A DNA stretch of 64,000 bases, from the NCBI GenBank assembly GCA_005884115.1, contig VAXW01000005.1, forward strand, positions 434,001 through 498,000. The letters are read 5' to 3'. The number at the start of each line of letters is the position of its first letter. Position 1 is the first letter of the stretch. Both the position numbers and the translations under genes were made by a program. Under the pieces are notes generated by a model that saw only the letters and a program-made list of their open reading frames with translations, ran no database searches and was not told the DNA's origin. The stretch comes from Actinomycetota bacterium. GTDB taxonomy: Bacteria; Actinomycetota; Thermoleophilia; Solirubrobacterales; Solirubrobacteraceae. Positions 8,075-19,443 of this stretch are shown here, piece after piece.

Positions 8075-10093
8075 TCAACTCTGCAACAGGAAGTAGAGGC
8101 CCACGCCCGACACGCCAACCAGGAGAAGCGCCGCGTAGTAGCGCACGAAGCCCGTCTGCGCGGCGCGCACCGCCGCCGAGCCCGCGCGCACGAGCGCCGT
8201 CGTTCCGCCGATCAGCGTCTCATCCACGAACAGCCGCTCGAAGGTGCTCTGCGCGAAGCTCCCGGCGCGCAGCGCCGGCTTGACGATCAGCGCGTCGGTC
8301 AGCTCGTCGAAGTACCACTTGTGCACGAACAGGTCCCACAGCGGGCGCAGCCGCGCGCCGATGGCGGCGGCGCTCCCCGGCCGCACGACCCACAGGCGGT
8401 ACGCGAGCGCGATGCCCGCCAGGCCGAGCGCCGCGCCCAGCACGAGGCCGAGCACGAGCAGGCCGTTGCGGGTGTGCGGCTCATACAGAGACGTATCGGC
8501 GAAGGAAGGTCGCAAAAAGTCGGTGACGAGGAAGTCGACCTTCGGGATCTGGATCAGCCCGGCGCCGATCGCGCCCACGGAAAGCGCGCCCATCGCGACG
8601 CGCATCGTGAGCGCGCGCTCGGCGATCGTGTGCGTCGGTCCGGGGAAGCCCACGTCCGTGTCCTCGGGCTCTCCGGTCATGGGGTTGCTCGGAGCGCCGT
8701 GGTGTGGCGTGCCCGCCTCGAGCTCGCGCGCCGCGGGCACGGGCTCGCCGTGGAAGGCGCGGAAGATCAAACGGAACGTGTAGATGGCCGTCAGCGCGGC
8801 GCCCATATAGCCGATCACGTACAGCGCCCAGTGCCATCCGCCGCGCTCGCCGGTGACGAGCAGGATCTCGTCCTTCGAGAAGAAGCCCGAGAACGGGGGG
8901 ATGCCCGACAGCGCCAGGCCGCCGATCAGAAAGGACCCATAGGTGAACGGCAGCGCGCGGCGGAAGCCGCCCATGCGATCGAGTGACTGCTCGCCCGCCA
9001 TCGCCGCTATCAGCGACCCGGCAGCCATGAACAGAAGCGCCTTGAAGAAGGCGTGCGTCATGAGGTGGAAGAGCCCGGCCGCGTACGCGCCGACGGAGAC
9101 GCCCATGATCATGTAGCCGATCTGAGACATGGTCGAGTAGGCGATGATCCGCTTGACGTCGGTCTGCGCAAGCCCGATAGTGCCCGCGATCAGTAGCGTG
9201 GCGGCGCCGACCACGGCGCCGACGTCCTGGGCGGCGGGGGCGAGCTCGAACAGCACGTGCATGCGCGCTATGAGGTAGACGCCGGCCGTCACCATCGTCG
9301 CGGCGTGGATCAGGGCGCTAACCGGGGTCGGGCCCTCCATCGCGTCGGGCAGCCACGCGTGCAGGGGGATCTGCGCTGACTTGGCGAACGCGCCTACCAG
9401 CAGGAGCACGCAGCCGGCGACGAGATCGCCGTGGTTGTGGTGTGCGCCGAACGCGACCGGGGCGCCCGCCGAGTGGAAGGTCCGCAGCAGGTCGAGCGTG
9501 CCCGTGTGCTTGAAGATGAAGTAGGTCCCCAGCACGAGGCCAACGTCGCCCACGACGTTGATCACGAAGGCCTTCAACCCGGCGCGCGTGGCGGTCGTGC
9601 GCCGATACCAGAACGAGATCAAGAGGTAGGAGGCTGCGCCCACGAACGCCCAGCCGATGATCAGCACCAGGAAGTTGCCCGCGAGGACCAGCAGCAGCAT
9701 CGCGAACACGAAGAAGTTCAGATACGAGAAGAAGCGTGCGTAGCCGCGGTCGTCCTGCAGGTAGGAGATCGAGTAGAGGTGGATCAGCGTGGAGACGCCG
9801 CTGACGACCAAGATCATGAAGACCGAGAGCGGATCGACGAGGATCGACATCTGCGCGTCGATGCCCACGGTGGAGGCGTAATTCCAAAGCGAGGAGACGA
9901 GCTCGCGGTGCGCGGGCACGTGTCCCTGCAGCGAGAGCAGCGCGCCGATCGAGGCGATGAATGCGAGGAGCACGCTCGCCGTGCCGATCCAGCCGGCGCT
10001 GCGGCCGGGAAGCCGGCGGTAGCCGGCTGCGACGCTCAGCGTTCCGAGCAGCGGGAACGCCAGCACGAGCCAGCCCCAGGTGGTAGTCGCCAT
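8075..10093 (-). CDS. nuoL: NADH-quinone oxidoreductase subunit L
   Basis: NuoL is the distal proton-pumping subunit and carries the long lateral helix of complex I. The 672-residue product contains the hallmark segments SYLLISFWYRR, IPLHAWLPDAMEGPTPVSAL and KRIIAYSTMSQIGYMIMG. The ATG at 10093 shares one base with the nuoK stop (TGATG). The frame is open further upstream, but that stretch is an alternative frame of nuoK and is not used. A hydrophilic insertion around the ELEAGTPHHGAPSNPMTGEP segment lies between late helices. Confidence 0.97.
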   Translation of the reverse strand: MATTTWGWLVLAFPLLGTLSVAAGYRRLPGRSAGWIGTASVLLAFIASIGALLSLQGHVPAHRELVSSLWNYASTVGIDAQMSILVDPLSVFMILVVSGVSTLIHLYSISYLQDDRGYARFFSYLNFFVFAMLLLVLAGNFLVLIIGWAFVGAASYLLISFWYRRTTATRAGLKAFVINVVGDVGLVLGTYFIFKHTGTLDLLRTFHSAGAPVAFGAHHNHGDLVAGCVLLLVGAFAKSAQIPLHAWLPDAMEGPTPVSALIHAATMVTAGVYLIARMHVLFELAPAAQDVGAVVGAATLLIAGTIGLAQTDVKRIIAYSTMSQIGYMIMGVSVGAYAAGLFHLMTHAFFKALLFMAAGSLIAAMAGEQSLDRMGGFRRALPFTYGSFLIGGLALSGIPPFSGFFSKDEILLVTGERGGWHWALYVIGYMGAALTAIYTFRLIFRAFHGEPVPAARELEAGTPHHGAPSNPMTGEPEDTDVGFPGPTHTIAERALTMRVAMGALSVGAIGAGLIQIPKVDFLVTDFLRPSFADTSLYEPHTRNGLLVLGLVLGAALGLAGIALAYRLWVVRPGSAAAIGARLRPLWDLFVHKWYFDELTDALIVKPALRAGSFAQSTFERLFVDETLIGGTTALVRAGSAAVRAAQTGFVRYYAALLLVGVSGVGLYFLLQS

Positions 10094-10392
10094 CAGCCCT
10101 GCAGCTCTCGCAGCTCGTCGACGTCGATCGGCAGCCGGCTGCGGTAGATGGCGACGATCATGCCCAGCCCGATGCACACCTCGCACGCGGCGACGGTCAT
10201 CACGATCACCGCCAGGATCTGGCCGTCGCCGTTGCCCCACATGCGCGAGAAGGCGACCAGCGCGAGGTTGGCGCCGTTGAGCATCAGCTCGAGGCACAGG
10301 AGCACGACCAACGGGTTGCGCCGCGTTATCACGCCCACCGCTCCGAGCGTGAACACGATCGCCGAGACGGCCAGATACCAGGCGATGGTCAT
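10093..10392 (-). CDS. nuoK: NADH-quinone oxidoreductase subunit K
   Basis: NuoK is the small three-helix membrane subunit of complex I. The 99-residue protein has the usual size and the conserved NPLVVLLCLELMLNGANL segment whose Glu residues sit in the membrane proton path, followed by a second Glu in TVAACEVCIGLGMIV. It overlaps nuoJ by 4 bases upstream and nuoL by 1 base downstream, so its translation is probably coupled to both. Confidence 0.97.
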   Translation of the reverse strand: MTIAWYLAVSAIVFTLGAVGVITRRNPLVVLLCLELMLNGANLALVAFSRMWGNGDGQILAVIVMTVAACEVCIGLGMIVAIYRSRLPIDVDELRELQG

Positions 10393-11048
10393 GAGCGCCC
10401 GCCCACGGTCTCGGCCATCGTGCCCGTGCCAGGCGGGCGGGGAAGGTCCAGCGGGGCGCCCACCTCCTCGCCCGGTTCGCCGGGGCCGGCGCGCCGTTCT
10501 CCGATCGCGAGCGGACGCCCAGCGCGAGCCGCGAGCACGACCCCGCCGACCGCCGCTATGAGCAGCAGCATCGAGGCGACCTCGAAGGCGAGCAGGAAGC
10601 GGGTGAGCAAGAGCTCGCCGATGTAGGCGGCCGTGCCGAACGTGCGCGGCCCGGGCGCGTAGCCCGCGCCGTAGCCAGAGACGGCCTTCAGGCCCGTGCC
10701 GAGAAGCGCGATCAACAGCTCCGTCAACAGGCAGCCCGCGAGCACCGCTCCGCCCTTACGCAGGCCAGACCCCAGCGGGCCGGGGCCGTGCAGGCGCGCG
10801 CCCATCGGCTCGCCGCTGTCGCCGACGTAGGCGACGACGAACACGTACAGCACCATCACAGCGCCCGCGTAGACGACGACCTGTATCGCGGCCACGAACT
10901 CTGCCCGCAACAGCAGGAAGAGCACGGCGAGCGAGATCAGGTGGCCCACCAGCGCGAGCACGCTGTAGAACGGGCTGCGCAGGGTCACGACGCCGATCGC
11001 GCCCGCGATCACGCCGGTCGCGGCGATGAAGAAAAGGACTGAGCTCAT
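10389..11048 (-). CDS. nuoJ: NADH-quinone oxidoreductase subunit J
   Basis: NuoJ is a five-helix membrane subunit next to the quinone channel. The 219-residue product begins with typical helices (AIGVVTLRSPFYSVLALVG; VVVYAGAVMVLYVFVV) and ends with a Gly/Pro/Arg-rich cytoplasmic tail. Its ATG overlaps by ATGA the stop of a 26-codon micro-ORF, and the ribosome-binding sequence GGAGG lies inside the last codons of that micro-ORF. This is the first membrane-arm gene after the hydrophilic subunit genes, apart from nuoA and nuoH. Confidence 0.96.
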   Translation of the reverse strand: MSSVLFFIAATGVIAGAIGVVTLRSPFYSVLALVGHLISLAVLFLLLRAEFVAAIQVVVYAGAVMVLYVFVVAYVGDSGEPMGARLHGPGPLGSGLRKGGAVLAGCLLTELLIALLGTGLKAVSGYGAGYAPGPRTFGTAAYIGELLLTRFLLAFEVASMLLLIAAVGGVVLAARAGRPLAIGERRAGPGEPGEEVGAPLDLPRPPGTGTMAETVGGRS

Positions 11049-11125
11049 CTCGCCGCCCTCCAGGCGGCGCCCGTGAGACCGTCCGGCGCCCTCCCGGCGC
11101 CGTTGGGCGGAGCTGCGGTGCTCAT
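11045..11125 (-). CDS. Micro-ORF 2 between nuoI and nuoJ (26 aa)
   Basis: A 26-codon ORF begins MSTAAPPNGAGRAP and ends WRAAR. Its ATG overlaps the stop of the preceding micro-ORF (ATGA) and its own stop overlaps the nuoJ start (ATGA). The WRAAR codons contain GGAGG, 8 bases from the nuoJ ATG, so this end doubles as the nuoJ ribosome-binding site. It is 21/26 identical to micro-ORF 1. A GC hairpin (7-bp stem, 5-base loop, 11084-11102) lies in its middle. I know of no standard nuo gene here. It may be a real peptide or only a vehicle for translational coupling. Confidence 0.45.
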   Translation of the reverse strand: MSTAAPPNGAGRAPDGLTGAAWRAAR

Positions 11126-11204
11126 CTTGCTGCCCTCCACGCGGGACCTAGGAGATCCTCCGGCGCCCTCCCGGCGCCGTTGGGCGGAGCTGCGGTCCTC
11201 ATCT
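11046..11204. repeat. 77-bp tandem repeat in nuoI-nuoJ junction
   Basis: Two 46-bp blocks (11082-11127 and 11159-11204) are identical except for one base (11120 against 11197), and the intervening parts are recognisably similar, giving a 77-bp period. Each unit contains a Shine-Dalgarno-like GGAGGGC, an ATG and a GC hairpin with arms CGGCGCC/GGCGCCG. Confidence 0.9.
11122..11202 (-). CDS. Micro-ORF 1 between nuoI and nuoJ (26 aa)
   Basis: A 26-codon ORF begins MRTAAPPNGAGRAP and ends WRAAR. It starts one base after the nuoI stop (TGA-G-ATG) and its stop overlaps the start of micro-ORF 2 (ATGA). The spacing of the three ATGs (11202, 11125, 11048) is exactly 77 bases, so the pair arose by tandem duplication of a 77-bp unit. 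A GC hairpin at 11161-11179 repeats that of the second copy. Differences between the two peptides fall at residues 2, 15, 16, 18 and 20 only. No function is recognised. Confidence 0.45.
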   Translation of the reverse strand: MRTAAPPNGAGRAPEDLLGPAWRAAR

Positions 11205-11767
11205 CACTCGCCCTCGTTTCTCAGCGGCGTGCGCTCCAGCGGCTCGGCCAGCAGCATCTCCTTGGTGAAGATCAGATCGGAGCGGTCGTAGTCGGAGAGC
11301 TCGTAGTCGTGTCCCATCGTGATCGCGTCGAACGGGCACGCGATCTCGCAGTAGCCGCAGAAGATGCAGCGCGACATGTTGATCTCGTACACCGCCGCAT
11401 AGCGCTCGCCGGGCGAGACGCGGTTCGTGGGCGTGTTCTCGGCTGCGACCACGCGGATGCAGTCGGCCGGGCACGCGGCCGCGCAGAGCGAGCAGCCGAC
11501 GCACTTCTCAAGTCCGGAGTCCTCGAAGCGATGGAGCTTGTGCCGGCCCCTGAAGCGCGGGTACACGGGCGTCTTCTCCTCCGGGTACTCGACCGTGGCG
11601 GCCGGCTCGATGAAGCGGCCGAGCGTCGTCAAGAGGCCGCGCGCCGTCTCGCCGAACGTGCGCCAGATACCGCGAAGAGCGCCCGGAGCGGGCGTGCGCT
11701 GGACCACGACCACGTCCTGGCCGGGATTCCATGTGGAGACCGCCAGAGGGGAGGGCTCGGCGGACAT
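11204..11767 (-). CDS. nuoI: NADH-quinone oxidoreductase subunit I
   Basis: NuoI is the ferredoxin-like subunit that carries clusters N6a and N6b and hands electrons on towards NuoB. The 187-residue protein contains two complete 4Fe-4S motifs, [12 protein letters not shown] and [12 protein letters not shown]. The start ATG lies 1 base after the nuoH stop. Its own stop is followed after one base by the ATG of a micro-ORF rather than by nuoJ. Confidence 0.97.
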   Translation of the reverse strand: MSAEPSPLAVSTWNPGQDVVVVQRTPAPGALRGIWRTFGETARGLLTTLGRFIEPAATVEYPEEKTPVYPRFRGRHKLHRFEDSGLEKCVGCSLCAAACPADCIRVVAAENTPTNRVSPGERYAAVYEINMSRCIFCGYCEIACPFDAITMGHDYELSDYDRSDLIFTKEMLLAEPLERTPLRNEGE

Positions 11768-11768
11768 C

Positions 11769-12800
11769 TCAGTGCGTGGCCACCACGAGGATGGCGGTCA
11801 CGAGGGCGTTCACGGTCGCCAGCGGGAGGAGCACCTTCCAGCCGAAGCTCATCAGCTGGTCGTAGCGCAGGCGCGGGAGCGTGGCGCGCACCCAGATGAA
11901 CAGGAACGTAACGAGCGACATCTTCGCGAGCACAACCAGCGGGTCCACCCAGCCGGGTGGGTGAAGGCCGAAGGGCAAGAGCCAGCCGCCGAGGAAGACG
12001 GTGGCGACGATGCCCGACACCACCACGACGTTCAGGTACTCGGCGAAGTAGTAGGAGGCGAAGCGTCCACCGCCGTACTCGGTGTTGTAGCCGCCCACGA
12101 GCTCGGCGTCGGCCTCCGTGAGGTCGAACGGCGCGCGGTTCGTCTCGGCGAAGCCCGCGACGAGGAAGATCAGAAAGCCGGCCAGCTGCGGCACCACGTA
12201 CCACATGCCGGCCTGCGCGTGGACGATGCCCGTCAGCGACAGCGTCTGCGCGGAGATGACAACGCCCACGAGCGCGAGTCCCTGTGAGACCTCGTATGAG
12301 ATGAGCTGGGCGGCGCCGCGCATCGCGCCGAGGAACGAGTACTTCGAGCCCGAGGACCAGCCTCCGAGCATGATCCCGTAGAAGGCGATCGCGCCGAACG
12401 CGAACAGGTACAGCGGTCCGATGGAGAGGTCGACTCCGTACAGGCCGACCTTCGTGCCGAAGATGTCCTGCGTGTCGCCGAAGGGGATCAGCCCGAATGC
12501 AGCGACTGCGGTGAGGATCGAGATGATCGGAGCCAGCGCATAGAGCAAGCCCACCGAGGTGGTCGGGCGGAACTGCTCCTTCGTCAGCAGCTTGAGGATG
12601 TCCGCGAGCGGCTGCAGGAACCCGTAGGGGCCGACGCGGTTGGGTCCGTAACGCGCCTGAAAGCGTCCCAGCAGCTTGCGCTCGGCGATCAGCACGAGCG
12701 GCACCAGCTGCAGGCCCACGGCGAAGATCACGATCGCCTTGATGATCTGGATCCACCACGGCTCGTAGTAGCCAACGACTGCGGGCAGCCCCATGCTCAT
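11769..12800 (-). CDS. nuoH: NADH-quinone oxidoreductase subunit H
   Basis: NuoH forms the quinone-binding chamber at the junction of the two arms. The 343-residue product has eight or so helices with the conserved [20 protein letters not shown] segment and the [19 protein letters not shown] loop, which carries acidic residues essential in the family. Its ATG overlaps the nuoG stop by 4 bases. Confidence 0.97.
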   Translation of the reverse strand: MSMGLPAVVGYYEPWWIQIIKAIVIFAVGLQLVPLVLIAERKLLGRFQARYGPNRVGPYGFLQPLADILKLLTKEQFRPTTSVGLLYALAPIISILTAVAAFGLIPFGDTQDIFGTKVGLYGVDLSIGPLYLFAFGAIAFYGIMLGGWSSGSKYSFLGAMRGAAQLISYEVSQGLALVGVVISAQTLSLTGIVHAQAGMWYVVPQLAGFLIFLVAGFAETNRAPFDLTEADAELVGGYNTEYGGGRFASYYFAEYLNVVVVSGIVATVFLGGWLLPFGLHPPGWVDPLVVLAKMSLVTFLFIWVRATLPRLRYDQLMSFGWKVLLPLATVNALVTAILVVATH

Positions 12801-14895
12801 CCCGGCAGCTCCTCGGCGCGACCGAACGCCGCCGCCTGCGGGCGCTCCTGCCAGCGCACTCCGCGGCCGCCGATCTCCTCGAGGCTCATGCCGGCGTAGA
12901 AGGGGACGGCGTCGAACAGCGCCCGCGAGACCGCCTCAGCGCTGTGCAGCTCGAGCTCCAGGCCGAGGCGCGAGCAGAGCTCGGCGATCAGCAGCCACTC
13001 GGGGCGCACCAGCGCAGGGTGGGCGACTGCTTGGCGCACGCGCTGCAGGCGCCCGTCGGGGTGCGTGACCGTGCCCTCCTTTTGCGCGTAGGACTCGGCC
13101 GGGAAGACGACGCTTGCGTGCTCGAGCACGCCCGCTGTCAGGTGGGAGGCGTGCGCCACGACCGTGCTCGCGTGATCGAGCGCCCGAGTCCAGGCTTCGC
13201 TCGCCTGTGCCGGCGAGACCGCTTCCGCCCCGTTCGCTGCGGGCGCGCCCGCGGCAAGCGGATCTTTCGGGTCGAGCGGGTCGCAGCGCAGCAGGTACAG
13301 GGCGCTCAGCTCGCGCCGCACGAGGGCATCGGCGATGCCGCGCGCGTCCAGCCCGCCCGCGGGCGGCGGCGTGAGACCGGGGCCGGCGCTGGGCAGCACG
13401 CCGGCCTCACGCAGGCCGCGCCCGTTTGCCCACGCCGGAATTTCAAGCAGCCCCGCGCCGTCGGTCTCGCCGAACGAGAGCTCCTCGGCGAGCTCGAGCA
13501 GGGCCCGTGCGCGCGCTTCACCCTCAGGACCGGCGGCGAAACGCTCGCTCCACAGGACGACGACCTCCTTGCCGGCCGCCGAGAGCTCTCGGGCGGCGGC
13601 GCGCAGCTGGGCGGGATCGGCGCCGGCCGAGCGGATCAGCTTCACGCCGTGGCGTCGCTCGCCCTTGCGCAGCCTGAGGTCGAGGATCGGCGCGTCGCGT
13701 ACGGGCTCGATGTCGAGCAGCAGGACCGCGTGCGCGAACTCGAGATCCGAAACCCGAGCCTGCAGGCGCGGGTCGCAGAGAGCGCGCATCAGCTCGAGCG
13801 GCAGCGCGCCCGTCGCCCGCGAGTCCAGGTGCGGCGAGCCGAGCGCGTCGCGCATCAGCCTCGTAAGCAGGTAGCCCTCCTCGTTGCTCGCCGCGCCGCC
13901 GGCGACCGCCCCGCTGCGCGCTCCCGCGCGCGCGAGCCCGGCTGCGGCCTCCTGCAGGGCGCGCGCCCAGGAGACAGGACGCAGCGTTCCGCCGTCGCGC
14001 ACGAGCGGGGCGGCGACCCGCGCACCGAGCGTCAGCGCCTGCCCGCCGTTGATCTCAGCCGCGGGAGGATGCGGAGGGTAGGCGAAGCGCCCGGCGTCGC
14101 ACAGCCAGCCGTCGTCCACCTCGGGGTGCTCGCGCGCGAGCACCCTCAGCACGCGCTCGTCGCGGACGGTGAGGGTCACGTTGCACTGGGCTGGGCAGAG
14201 CGTGCACACAGAGCCCGCGTTCTCCACCTCCCAGGGACGCGCTCGAAAGCGGTAGTCCTGCGAGGTGAGCGCGCCGACGGGGCACAGCTCGATGATGTTG
14301 CCGCTGAACGGCGCTTCGTAGGGGTGCCCGTCGAAAGTCGAGACGTAGGAGTCCGCGCCGCGATCGAGCAGCACGAGCTGGTAGTCCTCGGAGATCTCCT
14401 GCGAGAAGCGCACACAGCGGTAGCAGAGGATGCAGCGCTCGCGGTCGATGGCGATCAGGGGAGAGAGCTCGAGCGGCTTGACGAAGTGGCGCTTTGGCTC
14501 CACGAAGCGCGAGAGGCCGGAGCCCCAGCCGAAGCTGATGTCCTGCAGCGGGCACTCGCCGCCCTTGTCGCACACGGGGCAGTCGAGCGGGTGGTTGATG
14601 AGCAGGAACTCAACGACCGAGCGCTGCGCCTCCTTGACGCGCTCGGTCTGCGTGTGCACGACCATGCCGTCCTTGACCGGCGTCGAGCAGCCGGTCTGCA
14701 GCTTGCCGATGCCCTCGATCTCGACCAGGCACATGCGGCACGCCCCCACCGGGTTGCCGAGCTTTGGCTCGTAGCAGAACACTGGGATCTCGACGTCGCC
14801 GAGCTTGGCGGCGTCCACGAGCATCGAGTTTTCGGGCGCCTGCACCTCGCGGCCGTCGATCGTGAGCGTGATCAGCTCGTGCGCAGGGCGCGGCA

Positions 14896-14896
<1 letters not shown>
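12797..14896 (-). CDS. nuoG: NADH-quinone oxidoreductase subunit G
   Basis: NuoG is the large iron-sulfur subunit of the peripheral arm. The 699-residue protein shows an N-terminal 2Fe-2S domain (CYEPKLGNPVGACRMC...C), the His-Cys3 cluster region HPLDCPVCDKGGECPLQD, the 4Fe-4S motif CILCYRC, and then the molybdopterin-oxidoreductase-like fold with another Cys cluster, CTLCPAQC. The start at 14896 gives the family-typical N-terminus and shares one base with the nuoF stop (TGATG). The C-terminal half is Ala/Gly/Arg-rich and more variable than in model organisms. Confidence 0.96.
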
Positions 14897-16193
<1,297 letters not shown>

Positions 16194-16197
<4 letters not shown>

Positions 16198-16907
16198 GGC
16201 TGCCGCTCCTCGGATGCATGCGCGCCATCGCGCTCGGCGGATGTGGGCGCGCCCTCGCCCTGGGGCGGCGGGGGCGGGAACTCGCGCGAGTTCGCGCGCT
16301 GGTCGGCCACAAGGCGCCGCGCCAGCTGGCGCTCGGGCATGATCGCCCGCCCCGCGCGAAGATCGGCGAGCAGCTCGGGCACGTCCTGCGGCGTGAGCGG
16401 GCCCACGTAGACGCCATCGACGGACGCCATCGGAGCGATGTCGCAGGCGCCCAGGCACTCGAACGAGCGCACCCTGACGTCGGGGTCGGCGGCTGCTGCC
16501 TCCTCGACCGCGGCGAGAAGCTCGTCGGCGCCGCGCAGCGAGCAGGAGATGTTCGTGCACACGTACACGCTGTGGCGGCCGGCGGGCGCCGTCTCGAGCA
16601 TGTCGTAGAAGGTCGCGAGCGAGTCCAGGTAGGCCGGCGTCACTGCCATCACGCATGCCACCTGCGCGATCGCCTCCGGCGAGCACCAGCCGTGCACCTC
16701 CTGCGCTGCGTGCAGCGCGGGGATTGCGGCTGAACGGGCGTCGGGATACAGCGCCATCGCGCTCTCGATGCGCTCGCGCAACGCGGCTGGCACGGGTGTG
16801 GATGCGGGGTCGGGGATGCTCGCGCCACGCTTCTCGCGCTCGGCGGGACGATCCCACCCGCCCTGGCCTGCCCGCATCCGCTTCTCGCCCTCGCCGCCGC
16901 CGCTCAC
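16194..16907 (-). CDS. nuoE: NADH-quinone oxidoreductase subunit E
   Basis: NuoE is the thioredoxin-like 2Fe-2S subunit. In the 237-residue product the core spans about residues 40-195, with cluster ligands in VCTNISC and CLGACD. Both ends are longer than in model NuoE: a charged N-terminal stretch (with an internal ATG at codon 11) and a Pro/Glu/Ala-rich C-terminal tail. A 70-base gap separates it from nuoD; this is the largest gap in the operon apart from the nuoI-nuoJ junction. Confidence 0.95.
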
Positions 16908-16977
16908 GCGTCGGTCCTCCGAGCGCCGCGGCTCGTCGCGCGATCGGCCCGGACATCGCCGCCGCCTGATCGACCCC

Positions 16978-18252
16978 TCACCGGTCGATCCCTCCGAGGA
17001 TCGGGTCGAGCATCGCGACGGTCGCGATCAGGTCGGCGATGTAACTGCCCTTGACCATGTGCGCGAGCGCCTGCAGGTTGACGAAGCTGGGGTCGCGCAT
17101 GTGGACGCGGGCGGGCTTTGAGGAGCCGTCCGAGCGCACGTAGCAGCCGAGCTCGCCGCGCGGAGATTCGATCGGCTCGTACACCTCGCCCGGCGGCACG
17201 CGGAAGCCCTCTGTGACGAGCTTGAAGTGGTGGATGAGGGCCTCCATCGAGGTGGCGAGCTCGTGCCGCGGCGGCAGCGCGACCTTGCGGTCGGTGGTGA
17301 TGAACTGCCCCTCGGGCAGGCCGTCGATCGCCTGCTCGATGATCCGCACCGACTCGTATATCTCGGCCAGGCGAACCGCAAAGCGGTCGTAGTTGTCGCC
17401 GACGCTGCCGACCGGGATCTTGAAGTCGAACTCCTCGTAGGAGCTGTAGGGCGCCGCCTTGCGCAGGTCCCAGGGATTGCCCGCGGCGCGCAGGAGCGGC
17501 CCGGTCACCCCGAGGCCAAGCAGCGTCTCGGCGTCCAGCGGGCAGGTGCCGCGCAGGCGCTGCAGCACGATCTCGTTGGAGCGCAGGATCGCGCCGTACT
17601 CATCCGCCCGCTTGGGCATCACCGCCAGGAACTCCCGCAGCTTGCGCTCGAAACCGCTCGGGATGTCCTCGATCACTCCCCCGACCTGGAAGTAACGCGT
17701 GTGCATGCGCTGGCCCGAGGACATCTCGAAGAGGTCGAGGATCAGCTCGCGCTCGCGCAGGCAGTAGAGGAAGATCGACACGGCGCCGAGCTCGAGCGCG
17801 CCCGTTCCCAGCCAGATCAGGTGCGAGGCGATGCGGTTGAGCTCGAGGTGGATCACGCGCAGGTACTGCGCGCGCCTGGGGATCTCCACCTCCACCAGCG
17901 CCTCCACGGCGGCGCAGAAGGCCATCGCGTTGAAGTAGTACGAGAGGTAGTCCATCCGCTCCACGACCGGGATCACCTTCCAGTAGGACTTGTCCTCGGC
18001 CGTCTTCTCGATGCCCGTGTGCACGTAGCCGATCACCGGTTTGAGGTCGCGCACGACCTCGCCTTCGAGCGTCACGAGCAGGCGCAGCACGCCGTGCGTC
18101 GCAGGGTGGTGCGGCCCGAAGTTGAGCGTGAGCAGTTCTTGCCGCAGCGCGCCGTCGCGACCGTCGCTGGACGCGGCCTGGCCGTCGGGGAGGGTGGGGC
18201 CGGGCGCCCGCGCGCCCCCCTCAGTGACGGCGGGCTGGCGCGTGGCGTTCAC
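16978..18252 (-). CDS. nuoD: NADH-quinone oxidoreductase subunit D
   Basis: NuoD is the 49-kDa subunit, related to [NiFe]-hydrogenase large subunits, which lines the quinone site with NuoB. The 424-residue protein shows NFGPHHPATHGVLR near residue 44, the GYVHTGIEK loop and the C-terminal AHMVKGSYIADLIATVAMLDPI segment. A 35-residue, poorly conserved Ala/Gly-rich leader precedes the core. The GTG at 18252 overlaps the nuoC stop by 4 bases. Confidence 0.97.
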   Translation of the reverse strand: MNATRQPAVTEGGARAPGPTLPDGQAASSDGRDGALRQELLTLNFGPHHPATHGVLRLLVTLEGEVVRDLKPVIGYVHTGIEKTAEDKSYWKVIPVVERMDYLSYYFNAMAFCAAVEALVEVEIPRRAQYLRVIHLELNRIASHLIWLGTGALELGAVSIFLYCLRERELILDLFEMSSGQRMHTRYFQVGGVIEDIPSGFERKLREFLAVMPKRADEYGAILRSNEIVLQRLRGTCPLDAETLLGLGVTGPLLRAAGNPWDLRKAAPYSSYEEFDFKIPVGSVGDNYDRFAVRLAEIYESVRIIEQAIDGLPEGQFITTDRKVALPPRHELATSMEALIHHFKLVTEGFRVPPGEVYEPIESPRGELGCYVRSDGSSKPARVHMRDPSFVNLQALAHMVKGSYIADLIATVAMLDPILGGIDR

Positions 18253-18764
18253 CGCGACGCGGCCCGCCTGGCGGGGTCGTTGTAGGTGAAGAAGACCGGC
18301 TCTCCGCCGACGGGGAAGTCGCGCCGCTGCGGGTAGCCCTCGTAGTCCTCGGGCATCAGGATGCGCCGCAGTTCGGGGTGACCGCGAAAGACGACGCCGA
18401 ACATGTCGTAGATCTCGCGCTCCTGGTGGTCGGCCGTCGGCCAGCCCGGACCGTCGTCTGCGTCGGGCGTCAGCGAGTCGATCACGGGTTCCTCGAGCGG
18501 GACGCGCGCCTTGACGGTGACGCGGTCGACGCGGCTCATGTCGAGCAGCTCATAGATCACCCCCAGGCGCGGCTCCTCGGGGTAGTGGTCGACGCCGTGC
18601 ACGCTGGCCAGGAACCCGTAGCCGCGGGCCCGCAGCTCGGCGAGCACCGAACGGATCCGGCGCGGATCCACGATCAGGGTCGCGCGGCCGCGGAAGTAGA
18701 CGGTCTCGAGCGCCGCGTCGCCGAGCTCCTTGGCGAGCAGCTCGAGTCCTGGCGCGTCAGGCAT
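18249..18764 (-). CDS. nuoC: NADH-quinone oxidoreductase subunit C
   Basis: NuoC is the 30-kDa hydrophilic subunit. The 171-residue product contains the family signature [20 protein letters not shown] followed by [20 protein letters not shown]. Its ATG lies inside the end of nuoB (8-base overlap), and its stop overlaps nuoD. Confidence 0.96.
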   Translation of the reverse strand: MPDAPGLELLAKELGDAALETVYFRGRATLIVDPRRIRSVLAELRARGYGFLASVHGVDHYPEEPRLGVIYELLDMSRVDRVTVKARVPLEEPVIDSLTPDADDGPGWPTADHQEREIYDMFGVVFRGHPELRRILMPEDYEGYPQRRDFPVGGEPVFFTYNDPARRAASR

Positions 18765-19443
18765 CGAGCGGCTTCTCCTCGGTGCCGAGCGCGCCGTAGC
18801 GCTCGCGCCAGCCGAGGTCGGGGTCCGCCTGCACCAGCTTGCGCAGCTTGAGCACCCCGTGCATCAGCGCCTCTGGGCGCGGCGGGCAACCCGGGACGTG
18901 CACGTCGATCGGCATGAACTTGTCGGCGGGCACGAGCGCGTAGTTGTTGAAGACGCCCATCGAGCTGCAGCAGGCGCCCATCGAGATCGCCCACTTGGGC
19001 TCGAGCATCTGGTCGTAGAGCCTGCGGATGATGGGCGCCATCTTGATCGAGACGCGACCCGCGAGGATGATGAGGTCGGCCTGTCGCGGGGAGGCTCGGA
19101 AGGCCTCGTACCCGAAGCGCGCGATGTCCATACGCGGCCCGGCGGTCTGGAACTGCTCCATCGCGCAGCAGGCCAGCCCGAAGGCGAGCGGGAAGAAGGA
19201 GTTCGAGCGCGCCCACGCGACGGCCCTGTCGAGGGTCGTCGTCAGCACGCGGTCGCGAACGTGGCGCTCGAGGTCGGTGCCCTCGAGCGCCGTCGGCGGG
19301 TTGGCGCCTTCCAGGTCCGAGACGCGCAGCAGCTGGCTTGCGTTGAGCTCGCGCACGCGCAGGGCACCGTGCTCGGCGCCCGCCGTGGGGGACGCCGAGG
19401 CGCCTCGCGCTGGGGAACCGAGGAGCTCGCGTCTTACTTCCAC
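18757..19443 (-). CDS. nuoB: NADH-quinone oxidoreductase subunit B
   Basis: NuoB holds the terminal cluster N2. The core shows GLACCAMEQ and [14 protein letters not shown] followed by [11 protein letters not shown], giving the paired-Cys N2 ligands. The start is uncertain. The GTG at 19443 overlaps the nuoA stop by 10 bases and gives 228 residues, with about 50 residues of unconserved leader; a GTG at 19356 would give 199 residues, closer to usual. No strong ribosome-binding site distinguishes them. Confidence 0.93.
   Translation of the reverse strand: MEVRRELLGSPARGASASPTAGAEHGALRVRELNASQLLRVSDLEGANPPTALEGTDLERHVRDRVLTTTLDRAVAWARSNSFFPLAFGLACCAMEQFQTAGPRMDIARFGYEAFRASPRQADLIILAGRVSIKMAPIIRRLYDQMLEPKWAISMGACCSSMGVFNNYALVPADKFMPIDVHVPGCPPRPEALMHGVLKLRKLVQADPDLGWRERYGALGTEEKPLDA

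Noticed and set aside
4789..8118. A single 1109-residue frame covering nuoN and running antiparallel frame-shifted through nuoM
   Set aside because: Only the last 528 residues are NuoN. The rest is an Arg/Ala/Gly-rich alternative reading of nuoM, expected in 70% GC DNA.
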